From: Desulfatirhabdium butyrativorans
Lineage (GTDB): Bacteria; Desulfobacterota; Desulfobacteria; Desulfobacterales; JAIFKL01
Length of the DNA: 8,865 bases
Direction of reading: 5' to 3'
NCBI GenBank assembly: GCA_022736535.1
Contig: DZCT01000044.1
Span: 8,753 to 17,617 of the forward strand
The translations under genes were made by a program, and so were the position numbers. The notes under the pieces were generated by a model, which saw only the letters and a program-made list of their open reading frames with translations, had not been told where the DNA came from and made no database searches. This document shows, in pieces, positions 1 through 6,759 of the stretch (the stretch's first letter is position 1; each line of letters begins with the position of its first letter).

Positions 1-287
1 CCCAAATCCTGCGTTGCTGAAATAACTTTATGAATCCAATTGCTTCTGATTAAAGGCTCGCCGCCGATAAAAGAAATATGATCGCCTTTCCTGCCGTATT
101 TCTTCAGAAAAGATACCAACTCTTCAAGCGTGTACTGCGGTTCCGAATTTTTATGTTGCAAGTCGTCATTATAGCAATAGGTGCATTGAAGATTACATGC
201 CGTTGTGGCGTAAATTTCCCAAAAAATCACTTCCAGTTCCCGGATGGCAAGCAACTGGTCCCTGTTCGGATTATCTTCTTCTTTCAT
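1..287 (-). CDS. Radical SAM protein, N-terminal part (runs off the left edge)
   Basis: Reading the minus strand from ATG at 287 gives 95 open codons to the window edge. The N-terminus carries the radical SAM [4Fe-4S] signature CNLQCTYCY, with cysteines at residues 31, 35 and 38. The SAM-contacting strand motif ISFIGGEPL follows at 71-79 (GGEP at 75-78). The CxxxCxYCY form followed closely by GGEP is typical of the peptide- and protein-modifying branch (SPASM/anaerobic sulfatase maturase-like enzymes), but the C-terminal part that would settle the subfamily is outside the window. The start lies 9 nt after the HtrA stop, so the two genes are probably co-transcribed. No good Shine-Dalgarno is seen, which would fit translational coupling. 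The radical SAM assignment is firm; substrate is unknown. Confidence 0.88.
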   Translation of the reverse strand, partial: MKEEDNPNRDQLLAIRELEVIFWEIYATTACNLQCTYCYNDDLQHKNSEPQYTLEELVSFLKKYGRKGDHISFIGGEPLIRSNWIHKVISATQDL

Positions 288-296
288 TATTAAAAA

Positions 297-1682
297 TCAG
301 AGCCTTACTGTGATATAATAGCCCTGATCCCCCCTCTGCAAAAGAATGACCGCTGATGCCTTGTTGCGATACTTTACAATGGCTTTTTCAAAATCTTTCA
401 CATTATTGACGTTTATATCATCTAATTGCCGGATCACATCTCCGGGGCGGACGCCGATGCCGAAGAGATAGGAATCCCGGCGGATTTCCGAAATCATAAC
501 GCCCCGCCCCGGTTCAGATGCGGTGCGGGCTGCCTCAGCAACTCTGACGCCCAGCAGGCGGAACGCAATGTCCGCAGCCTGTTCAACCGGAAAAACAGCC
601 GTTTTTACGGAAACGGTCATCGGGCTGCCGTTGCGCCATATCGTCATCAGCACTGTGTCTCCGGCTGCAATTCCTCTGACTGCCGCAAGATAATCATTGC
701 TTGAAAATATGTCATTTTTATCCGCAGACAGCACAATGTCGCCGGCGCGGATGCCCGCTTTATCGGCAGGACTGCCGCTTTCGACTTCTCTGACAAGCAC
801 GCCCCGCCCTGCCGGTATTTTCAAATATCTGCCCATGCCCGCGTCAATATCCTGAACCGCAATGCCGATCCACGCCTGTATGACTTCGCCGTGCTGTATC
901 AGTTCAGAGATGATGCGCTTTGCCTTGCTGACGGGAATGGCAAAACCGATGCCCTGGTCCTTGGCGTAAATGGCGGTATTGACGCCGATGAGTTCGCCGT
1001 TGATGTTCAGCAGGGGGCCCCCGCTGTTTCCGGGGTTGATGGACGCGTCTGTCTGAATGAAATCGTGATAAACCCGGTCTTCGGTGCGGATGCTTCTGCC
1101 GGTTGCGCTGATGACGCCGGTTGTGACCGTATGCGAAAATCCGAAAGGATTGCCGATGGCAATCACGGTTTCGCCGATCATCAGGTCCTCAGATGTTCCC
1201 ATTTCCGCAGCCGGAAGGGATTCCTGAGATGAAATCCGCAACACCGCCAAATCCGAATCCGGGTCCGCGCCCACAATCTGCGCTTCAAATTCCCGTTCAT
1301 CTTTTAAGATCACAGAAATTTTTCCGGTTCTTTCAATGACATGAGCATTGGTCAGAATGAAACCCTGTTTTCCGTCAATGATGACGCCCGAACCCAGACT
1401 GTTTTTTTTATACTGCCGTTCAATGCCCCCGTCAAAAAAGTCTCTGAAAAAAGAATCAAAAAAAGGGTCTAATCCGGCAAAAGGATTGGCGCGGGCGCGC
1501 ACTTCATATTCCGAGCTGATGTTCACCACAGCGGGACTGATCTTTCGCACAGCCCGGACAATCGCGTCTTCCCGATCTGCGCCCAATGCCGCATTCAAAA
1601 TCAAAGCGTTTGAAAAAATAAGGAAAAAAATTGAAATAAAGGTTTTTTTGCAAAACAGTTTTTTTAGCATTGGCATTTCCAT
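297..1682 (-). CDS. htrA: Periplasmic serine protease, HtrA/Do (DegP/DegQ) family
   Basis: A 461-residue trypsin-like protease/chaperone of the cell envelope, which degrades or refolds misfolded exported proteins. A signal peptide is visible: basic KKLFCKK, a hydrophobic core at about residues 14-32, and probable cleavage near ALG-A (34-36). The catalytic triad is His114 (TNAHVI), Asp144 (DPDSDLAVL) and Ser220 (NPGNSGGP). An aromatic loop FFDSFFRDFF (74-83), like the regulatory LA loop of DegP/DegQ, precedes the protease core. PDZ1 spans about 268-362 (starts WIGIAVQDI) and PDZ2 about 375-461 (LLGVRV; GVRPGDVI). Length matches the two-PDZ Do family (about 450-475). ATG at 1682 is preferred over internal ATGs at 1676 and 1670 because AAGG sits 7 nt upstream of it. 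First gene of a minus-strand pair with the radical SAM gene. Confidence 0.96.
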   Translation of the reverse strand: MEMPMLKKLFCKKTFISIFFLIFSNALILNAALGADREDAIVRAVRKISPAVVNISSEYEVRARANPFAGLDPFFDSFFRDFFDGGIERQYKKNSLGSGVIIDGKQGFILTNAHVIERTGKISVILKDEREFEAQIVGADPDSDLAVLRISSQESLPAAEMGTSEDLMIGETVIAIGNPFGFSHTVTTGVISATGRSIRTEDRVYHDFIQTDASINPGNSGGPLLNINGELIGVNTAIYAKDQGIGFAIPVSKAKRIISELIQHGEVIQAWIGIAVQDIDAGMGRYLKIPAGRGVLVREVESGSPADKAGIRAGDIVLSADKNDIFSSNDYLAAVRGIAAGDTVLMTIWRNGSPMTVSVKTAVFPVEQAADIAFRLLGVRVAEAARTASEPGRGVMISEIRRDSYLFGIGVRPGDVIRQLDDINVNNVKDFEKAIVKYRNKASAVILLQRGDQGYYITVRL

Positions 1683-1707
1683 GTTTTTACCTTAGAATAG
1701 TGACCTT

Positions 1708-1729
1708 GATTAAAGGATTAAAGGATTAA
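1708..1729. repeat. Short 8-bp tandem repeat GATTAAAG
   Basis: GATTAAAG occurs at 1708-1715 and 1716-1723, followed by a partial GATTAA at 1724-1729. It lies 26 nt upstream of the htrA start, in the 186-nt gap between the divergent htrA and radical SAM fusion genes. It may overlap the htrA promoter; no convincing -35/-10 pair was found there. Confidence 0.6.
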
Positions 1730-1782
1730 CATGATGTTTCGTGTTCTTTCCCGTTTTCACGCGCCGCACAGAAACGTCCGTC

Positions 1783-1812
1783 CGTAGAGACGCACGGCCG
1801 TGCGTCTCTACG
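1783..1812. repeat. Perfect 30-bp palindrome
   Basis: CGTAGAGACGCACGG at 1783-1797 is followed directly by its exact reverse complement at 1798-1812, with no loop. It would form a 15-bp cruciform arm or, in RNA, a hairpin with a strained tip. The GTAGAGACG...CGTCTCTAC arms look like a dispersed intergenic repeat type common in repeat-rich environmental genomes. No T-run follows on either side, so a classical terminator is not supported. The palindrome includes a GTG (1800) in frame with the downstream gene, which is not a credible start. Confidence 0.85.
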
Positions 1813-1868
1813 ATCGTGTTCCGTATTTTTGTACGTTCATGTTTTCAAAAAGGTTCTATATCAGCATA

Positions 1869-4412
1869 ATGAAAAATATTCAAGACATCTTACCATTGAT
1901 CGAACAGCCCAGCCGTTATATAGGCTCGGAAATCAACGCGGTCCGCAAAGACCTGGGATCAGCCGACCTCCGCATTGCGCTGGCATTTCCCGATATGTAT
2001 GAAATCGGAACCTCCCATTTCGGGCTTCAGATTCTTTATCATATTTTAAATCAGCAGAAAAACATTGCGGCTGAAAGAGTGTTTGCGCCCGGTTCCGACA
2101 TGGAAGCGCGTCTGCGTTCCGCCGGCATTCCGCTGCTGTCATGCGAATCCCGGAAACCGATGCGGGACTTTGACATCATCGGCTTCAGTCTTCTGTATGA
2201 ACTCAATTTTACCAACATCCTGCTGATGCTGGATTTGGCAGGCATTCCCTTTTTCGCCTCCGAAAGAGATAAGACATATCCTCTTATCATTGCCGGGGGA
2301 CCCTGCACCGGTAACCCCGAACCGGTCGCTGATTTTTTCGACGCGATGGTGGTCGGAGACGGGGAAAGCGTGATTCTTAAAATGACAGAAACATGGCTCA
2401 ACTGGAAACAAAGCGGCAATACGGACAAAGAAAATCTTCTGAAATTATGGTCCGGCATTGAAGGCGTTTATATTCCCGCTTTTTTTGAGCCGCAATATTC
2501 GTTGCTAAGTTTTCAGACGCTTTTACCCCGTTTTTCTAAAAAAATAAATGTAAAAAGAACTCTTGTCAATGATCTTGACGCCGCGCCCTTTCCGACCGCG
2601 CCGATTGTGCCTTACGGAAAGCCGGTTCATGACCGTCTCAGGATTGAAATTGCAAGGGGATGCACACGAGGGTGCCGTTTCTGTCAGGCAGGCATGATTT
2701 ACCGTCCGGTCCGGGAGCGGTCTCCGGAAAATGTGTTGCGGCTGGCAGAAACGTCGCTTGCCGCCACCGGCTATGAAGATATATCCCTGCTGTCGTTAAG
2801 CACCGGCGATTACAGTTGCATTGCAGCGCTGATGGAACAGATTATGGCGCGCTATGCGGCAGAACATATAGCGGTTTCTTTTCCCTCGCTCCGCGCCGGC
2901 ACGCTGACGCCGCAGCTCATGGAACTCATCAAACAGGTCAGAAAAACAGGCTTTACCATTGCGCCGGAAGCCGGCACCCGGCGTCTCCGGGACGTGATCA
3001 ACAAAAATATCAGCGAAGCGGATATTACGGAAACCGTCACCGAAGCATTTCTTAACGGATGGCAGGTTATCAAGCTTTATTTTATGATCGGGCTTCCCAC
3101 AGAAACCGATGCGGACGTACAGGGGATTGCCGCTCTTGTGAAAAAGCTTTGGAAAATTAAAATTCCCGGGGGCAGGAAAGGCAAACTCAATGTGAGCGTG
3201 GGGACTTTTATTCCCAAATCCCACACGCCGTTTCAATGGGCGTCTCAGATTTCGCTCGCGGAATCAAAGGAAAAGATTTACGGGCTTCAGGCTGAACTGA
3301 AACTGCCCGGCATTCAGTTCAAATGGCAGCATCCTGAAACCAGTCTGATTGAAGGATTCACGGCACGGGGGGACCGGCGGCTTTCCCGTGTGCTGGCCGC
3401 GGCTTATAAAAAAGGCTGCAAATTTGACGCGTGGAGCGACAGTTTTCAGTATGATTTGTGGGAAGAAACTTTTTCCGATACGGCTGCGGATATTGATTTT
3501 TATACCGCCCGCAAAAGGGATATGCAGGAGCCGCTTCCCTGGGATCATATAGATATGCGGGTTACAAAGGATTTTCTGAAAGCAGAATGGGAAAAAGCAC
3601 TTGCGGAAAAACACACGCCGGACTGCCGGAACGGTGACTGCAATGCCTGCGGGGTCTGTGATTTCAAAACGGTAAAACCGAGGGTGGGGGAGAGGTCAGA
3701 GGTCAGAGGGCTGAGGACTGAGGACTCAGCCCTCAGCCCTCAGCCCTCAGCCCTCAGCCCTCACGCCGAACCTCTGACCCCCCTCGAACTTTCCTTTTCC
3801 AAACTCGGAGAGGCAAAATATTTCGGACATCTTGAACTGGTGAATATTTTCATTCGGGCTGTCCGCCGAGCCGGTATTCCGCTGAAATATTCGGAGGGTT
3901 TTCATCCCATGCCGAAAATCTCTTTCAGCGATCCGCTGCCCGTCGGAATAGAAAGCATGAATGAATTGATGTATTTATCTGTTTCAGGAACAGTGAGTCC
4001 GGAAAATGTCAGAGACGCTTTGAACAGACAACTGCCCGAAGGTCTCAGGATAAAAGAATGTCGGGCTGCGCCTCCGAAATCTCAGCGTAAATCTTCAGAG
4101 CAGACCGTATGGCGGATCACGGTGCCCGATTTTAACAAAATTGGTGATAGCCTTTTTGATAAAAATAAGCTACAATCTTTCACAGATGCTTCGGAATGCT
4201 TTTTTACCCATATAAATCCTAAGGGAAAAATCAGAAAAACAGACCTGAAAGAAGCGGTGTTGAAAATTCTTCTCTCCGGTCCTTGCGAACTGGAGATCAC
4301 ACTGAAATCAGAGCCGGGGAAAACCGTGAGACCGGCAGATGTTGTCAGAAAAATTTTTAACCTGCCTGATGAAATTATAAAGCAGGCATCTGTGATGAAA
4401 ATTGAGAAGTGA
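1869..4412 (+). CDS. B12-binding-type radical SAM protein fused to DUF2344 (TIGR03960 + TIGR03936)
   Basis: An 847-residue two-part protein of unknown reaction. Residues 30-180 resemble the B12-binding-like domain that precedes many radical SAM cores (PDMYEIGTSHFG at 41-52, AGGPCTGNPEP at 142-152). The canonical cobalt-ligand His of DxHxxG is Tyr44 here. The radical SAM core has GCTRGCRFCQ with Cys265, Cys269 and Cys272. A second cysteine cluster (586, 591, 594, 597) closes the first part. From about 637 (LELSFSKLGEAKYFGHLE) the chain matches the radical-SAM-linked DUF2344 domain. Between them, residues 609-632 are low-complexity and encoded by a 7-bp tandem array. The open frame extends to GTG 1800 inside the palindrome, but ATG 1869 matches the family N-terminus (RYIGSEINA). 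The SD is poor (AAGG 15 nt upstream). The last three codons and stop lie in another repeat. RNase G follows, a known neighbour of this family. Confidence 0.92.
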   Translation: MKNIQDILPLIEQPSRYIGSEINAVRKDLGSADLRIALAFPDMYEIGTSHFGLQILYHILNQQKNIAAERVFAPGSDMEARLRSAGIPLLSCESRKPMRDFDIIGFSLLYELNFTNILLMLDLAGIPFFASERDKTYPLIIAGGPCTGNPEPVADFFDAMVVGDGESVILKMTETWLNWKQSGNTDKENLLKLWSGIEGVYIPAFFEPQYSLLSFQTLLPRFSKKINVKRTLVNDLDAAPFPTAPIVPYGKPVHDRLRIEIARGCTRGCRFCQAGMIYRPVRERSPENVLRLAETSLAATGYEDISLLSLSTGDYSCIAALMEQIMARYAAEHIAVSFPSLRAGTLTPQLMELIKQVRKTGFTIAPEAGTRRLRDVINKNISEADITETVTEAFLNGWQVIKLYFMIGLPTETDADVQGIAALVKKLWKIKIPGGRKGKLNVSVGTFIPKSHTPFQWASQISLAESKEKIYGLQAELKLPGIQFKWQHPETSLIEGFTARGDRRLSRVLAAAYKKGCKFDAWSDSFQYDLWEETFSDTAADIDFYTARKRDMQEPLPWDHIDMRVTKDFLKAEWEKALAEKHTPDCRNGDCNACGVCDFKTVKPRVGERSEVRGLRTEDSALSPQPSALSPHAEPLTPLELSFSKLGEAKYFGHLELVNIFIRAVRRAGIPLKYSEGFHPMPKISFSDPLPVGIESMNELMYLSVSGTVSPENVRDALNRQLPEGLRIKECRAAPPKSQRKSSEQTVWRITVPDFNKIGDSLFDKNKLQSFTDASECFFTHINPKGKIRKTDLKEAVLKILLSGPCELEITLKSEPGKTVRPADVVRKIFNLPDEIIKQASVMKIEK
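3691..3763 (+). repeat. In-frame heptanucleotide array inside the radical SAM fusion gene
   Basis: Ten consecutive 7-bp units: AGAGGTC x2 (3691-3704), AGAGGGC (3705-3711), TGAGGAC x2 (3712-3725), TCAGCCC x5 (3726-3760), then TCA. The left units are near-complementary to the right ones (GGGCTGAGG versus CCTCAGCCC). CCTCTGACC at 3771-3779 is the exact complement of GGTCAGAGG at 3694-3702 and 3701-3709, so the whole block can fold as an imperfect hairpin. It encodes the low-complexity linker ending SALSPQPSALSPHAEP. It resembles intergenic minisatellite DNA rather than normal coding sequence. Confidence 0.93.
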
Positions 4413-4674
4413 GAAGTGAGAAATCTTTAAGATTCTTCACTTCGTTCAGAATGACACACCGAGTCTGTCAGAATGACACACCGAGTCTGTCAGAATGACA
4501 CCGGGACCTGTCACCCTGAGCGTAGCGAAGGGTCTCAGATTCTTAGAATGACACACCGAGCCTGTCAGAATGACACCGGGACCTGTCACCCTGAGCGCAG
4601 CGAAGGGTCTCAGATTCTTCACTTCGTTCAGAATGACAATTCATTTCTCAATTCTCACTTCTCAATTCTCACTT
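4401..4674. repeat. Composite intergenic repeat between the radical SAM fusion and rng
   Basis: The left arm is a 7-bp-period run, ATTGAGA, AGTGAGA, AGTGAGA (4401-4421). It begins inside the upstream gene and supplies its final residues IEK and the TGA stop. The right arm (4643-4674) is TTCTCAATTCTCAC-type sequence, the inverted version of the left arm. Between them lie repeats of CAGAATGACAC and two CCCTGAGCG-TAG/CAG-CGAAGGG cores. AGATTCTTCACTTCGTTCAG occurs near both ends of the middle section (4431-4450 and 4612-4631). A 67-codon open frame here is repeat DNA and is not called as a gene. Confidence 0.85.
4470..4619. repeat. 75-bp tandem duplication
   Basis: Positions 4470-4544 and 4545-4619 are two adjacent 75-bp copies differing at two positions by my reading: GAGTCTG versus GAGCCTG, and GCGTAGCG versus GCGCAGCG. 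Just upstream, a 22-bp unit starting CAGAATGACACACCGAG is also tandemly duplicated (4447-4468 and 4469-4490). Each long copy holds one CCCTGAGCG..AGCGAAGGG core. The near-identity suggests recent expansion. Confidence 0.88.
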
Positions 4675-4685
4675 AATTGGTGTCA

Positions 4686-6296
4686 ATGTATAAACAGATT
4701 GTTATAAATGCGACCGAACATGAAACCCGGGTTGCGCTGCTTGAAGACGGCAACATTGCGGAACTTTTTATTGAGCGGAAAGATGATTCGGATATTGCCG
4801 GAAACGTCTTCAAAGGAAGAGTGCAGCGGGTTCTGCCCGGAATGCAGGCAGCTTTTGTGGATATAGGGCTGAATCAGGCCGCTTTTATCCATGTGGGCGA
4901 TGTCATCTGCGAAAACCAGAGGGAATTTGAACATTTTTTTGCGGAAAACGGGGCAGATGAAACAGGAGACGATCTTCCCAAGCCCGAATCCGATGGCATT
5001 CCTCCGTATAAAGACAGCGCGGCAGAACCCGCAGAGGAACCCAGAGACCGACAGGAAATATCGCGGGACTGCCATATCGAGGAAGTGCTGACCGAAGGGC
5101 AGGAGATTATGGTGCAGGTGGCAAAATCTCCCATCGGGACCAAAGGCGCACGGGTGACATCCCATGTTTCGCTTCCGGGACGTTTTCTGGTGCTGATGCC
5201 CACGTCAGACCATATCGGCGTATCCCGGCGCATCGAGAGCGAAACAGAGCGCAACCGTCTCAAAGACCTGATTCTGTCTTTAAGAGACGGATCCGTCGGT
5301 TATATTGTCAGAACCGCCGCCGAAGGCGTTGAAGAAGAAAAGCTGGTCTATGAAATCTCGTTTCTTAAAAACCTCTGGGAGAATATTCAGGCAAAATATC
5401 GCAGAGCGCCGGTACCTTCGCTGCTGCATCAGGAACTCAGCCTGAGTCTGAGGGCTGTTCGGGACCTGCTGGTGCATGAGGCGGAAAAATTAATCATAGA
5501 TTCCCGGACCGTCTATCAGTCCATTCTCGGATTTCTGGAAACCTTCATGCCGAGTCTCAAGGATTCGGTGGAATTATATGAAGGCGCGGAGCCGATTTTT
5601 GACGCTTTCAATCTGGAAGGCGATATTTCCCGTGCGCTCAAGCGGAAAGTCTGGCTCAAATCCGGAGGCTATATTGTGATCGAGCATACCGAAGCGCTGG
5701 TGGCGATTGATGTCAATACCGGCAGGTATGTCGGGAAACATAATCTGGAAGAAACCATTCTGAAAACCAATCTGGAAGCCGTGAAAGAAATTTCCTATCA
5801 GATTCGTCTGCGGGACATCGGCGGCATTATTATTATTGATTTTATTGATATGGGAAAGAAGGCAAATCAGGAAAAGGTCTTTAACGCGCTTAAAGAGGCG
5901 GTGAAAAGAGACCGGAGCAAAACCCATATTCTGAGTATGTCCGAAATCGGGCTGATCCAGATGACCCGGAAGCGGATCAAGCAGTCGCTGACCCGGACTT
6001 TGTGCGAACCCTGCTTTTACTGCGAAGGAGAAGGCTATCTGATCTCCCGGCAGACAATCTGCTACAATATTTACCGGGAAATTCTCCGTGAAGCAGCCCC
6101 GAACATAAAAACAGGCATGACCGGCGTCAAGCTGACCATCCGCGTCAATCCGGAAATTGCGGAACTGCTTCACGGAGAGGAAAATCATATTATTCTCTCG
6201 CTGGAACGCATTATCGGAAAACAGATCATCATTTATCCGAATGTGAAATTCCACATGGAAGAGTTTGATATTTTTGAAATATTGAAAGAGGGGTGA
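4686..6296 (+). CDS. rng: Ribonuclease G (RNase E/G family endoribonuclease)
   Basis: A 536-residue single-strand-specific endoribonuclease for rRNA maturation and mRNA decay. The N-terminus (KQIVINATEHETRVALLEDG) and S1 domain (VFKGRVQRVLPGMQAAFVDIG, 42-61) are typical. The S1 domain is split by an acidic, proline-rich insert at about 77-130, longer than in E. coli RNase G. The catalytic DNase I-like region has Asp342 and Asn344 (AIDVNTGRYVG) and Asp385 (IIIIDFIDM), matching E. coli RNase E Asp303/Asn305/Asp346. The Zn-link cysteines lie in LCEPCFYCEGEG (440, 443, 446). The long C-terminal scaffold of RNase E is absent, hence RNase G. ATG 4686 fits the family; upstream TTG 4677 and GTG 4680 are alternatives. 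No clear SD is present, because repeat DNA ends only 11 nt before the start. Preceded by its conserved radical SAM neighbour. Confidence 0.95.
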   Translation: MYKQIVINATEHETRVALLEDGNIAELFIERKDDSDIAGNVFKGRVQRVLPGMQAAFVDIGLNQAAFIHVGDVICENQREFEHFFAENGADETGDDLPKPESDGIPPYKDSAAEPAEEPRDRQEISRDCHIEEVLTEGQEIMVQVAKSPIGTKGARVTSHVSLPGRFLVLMPTSDHIGVSRRIESETERNRLKDLILSLRDGSVGYIVRTAAEGVEEEKLVYEISFLKNLWENIQAKYRRAPVPSLLHQELSLSLRAVRDLLVHEAEKLIIDSRTVYQSILGFLETFMPSLKDSVELYEGAEPIFDAFNLEGDISRALKRKVWLKSGGYIVIEHTEALVAIDVNTGRYVGKHNLEETILKTNLEAVKEISYQIRLRDIGGIIIIDFIDMGKKANQEKVFNALKEAVKRDRSKTHILSMSEIGLIQMTRKRIKQSLTRTLCEPCFYCEGEGYLISRQTICYNIYREILREAAPNIKTGMTGVKLTIRVNPEIAELLHGEENHIILSLERIIGKQIIIYPNVKFHMEEFDIFEILKEG

Positions 6297-6300
6297 AAAA

Positions 6301-6405
6301 ATTGAGAATTGAGAATTGAGAATTGAGAATTGAGAATTGAACTTGTCATTTCGAGCGAAGCGAGAAATCTTTTTATTTCTCAATTCTCACTTCTCAATTC
6401 TCACT
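6301..6405. repeat. Composite heptad repeat between rng and the STAS gene
   Basis: Left arm: five exact copies of ATTGAGA plus ATTGA (6301-6340), beginning 4 nt after the rng stop. Core: GTCATTTCGAGCGAAGCGAG followed by AAATCTTTTT (about 6345-6374). Right arm: 6375-6405, a 31-nt stretch identical to 4643-4673 upstream of rng. The arms are inverted relative to each other, so the transcript could form a long stem around the core. The layout matches the 4401-4674 element without its internal duplications. Confidence 0.88.
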
Positions 6406-6407
6406 AT

Positions 6408-6413
6408 AAGGAG
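6408..6413 (+). promoter_or_regulatory. Strong ribosome binding site for the STAS gene
   Basis: AAGGAG lies 7 nt before ATG 6421, a near-ideal Shine-Dalgarno. It starts 3 nt after the end of the repeat arm, so the repeat stops just short of the translation signal. This contrasts with rng, where no such site survives. Confidence 0.85.
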
Positions 6414-6420
6414 CTGAGGA

Positions 6421-6753
6421 ATGGAATTAAATTCAAGAAAAGAGGGCGATGCGGTTGTGGTCTCGGTGAAAGGCAGAGTTGACGCTCTTACCGCGCCGGA
6501 CTTTGAAAAATATCTCAGTGAACAGGCAGATAAAAGCGAAAAAAGTCTGGTCGTCAATATGAAAGAACTTTACTATATCAGCAGCGCCGGACTTAGGGCA
6601 GTGCTGGGCGCGACAAAAAAGCTCAAGGAAAAGCGCGGGGATATGATGCTGGCTGAAGTTCAGGAGACTGTCAGAGAAGTATTTGAAATCGCCGGATTCA
6701 ACAAATTTCTGAAAATATTTGATACGGAGAAATCTGCGCTTGAGCAGATATAG
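6421..6753 (+). CDS. STAS-domain anti-anti-sigma factor (SpoIIAA/RsbV-like)
   Basis: A 110-residue single STAS domain, the usual length for stand-alone anti-anti-sigma factors. The N-terminal strands (GDAVVVSVKGRVDALTAPDF, 9-28) and the LVVNMKELYYISSAGLRAVL block (43-62) are diagnostic. Ser55 in ISSAGL aligns with the phosphorylated Ser58 of B. subtilis SpoIIAA (DSSGL), so regulation by serine phosphorylation is expected. The Asp of DSSGL is Ser54 here. In the family, the unphosphorylated form binds the anti-sigma kinase and releases its target. The gene encoding a matching kinase starts 6 nt downstream, consistent with a partner-switching pair. The start is fixed by AAGGAG at 6408-6413. The controlled target is not visible in the window. 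Confidence 0.93.
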   Translation: MELNSRKEGDAVVVSVKGRVDALTAPDFEKYLSEQADKSEKSLVVNMKELYYISSAGLRAVLGATKKLKEKRGDMMLAEVQETVREVFEIAGFNKFLKIFDTEKSALEQI

Positions 6754-6759
6754 CAAAGA

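Noticed and set aside
1800..1868. N-terminal extension of the radical SAM fusion from GTG 1800 (23 extra residues)
   Set aside because: The GTG lies inside the 30-bp palindrome, has no SD, and the added residues do not resemble the family; ATG 1869 begins at the expected place. ATG 1839 also lacks an SD.
4401..4674. Insertion sequence or MITE with terminal inverted repeats
   Set aside because: The arms are low-complexity heptads, no target-site duplication is evident and there is no transposase, so only a composite repeat is claimed.
4473..4676. 67-codon open frame upstream of rng
   Set aside because: It is entirely made of the 75-bp duplication and repeat arms, so its internally repeated peptide is a by-product of the repeat.
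5574..6383. 269-codon antisense frame opposite the 3' half of rng
   Set aside because: It is the shadow of a well-conserved RNase G sequence and begins in repeat DNA; the peptide shows no recognisable domain.
3691..6405. CRISPR array
   Set aside because: The units are contiguous 7-bp repeats with no spacers, and no cas gene is present.
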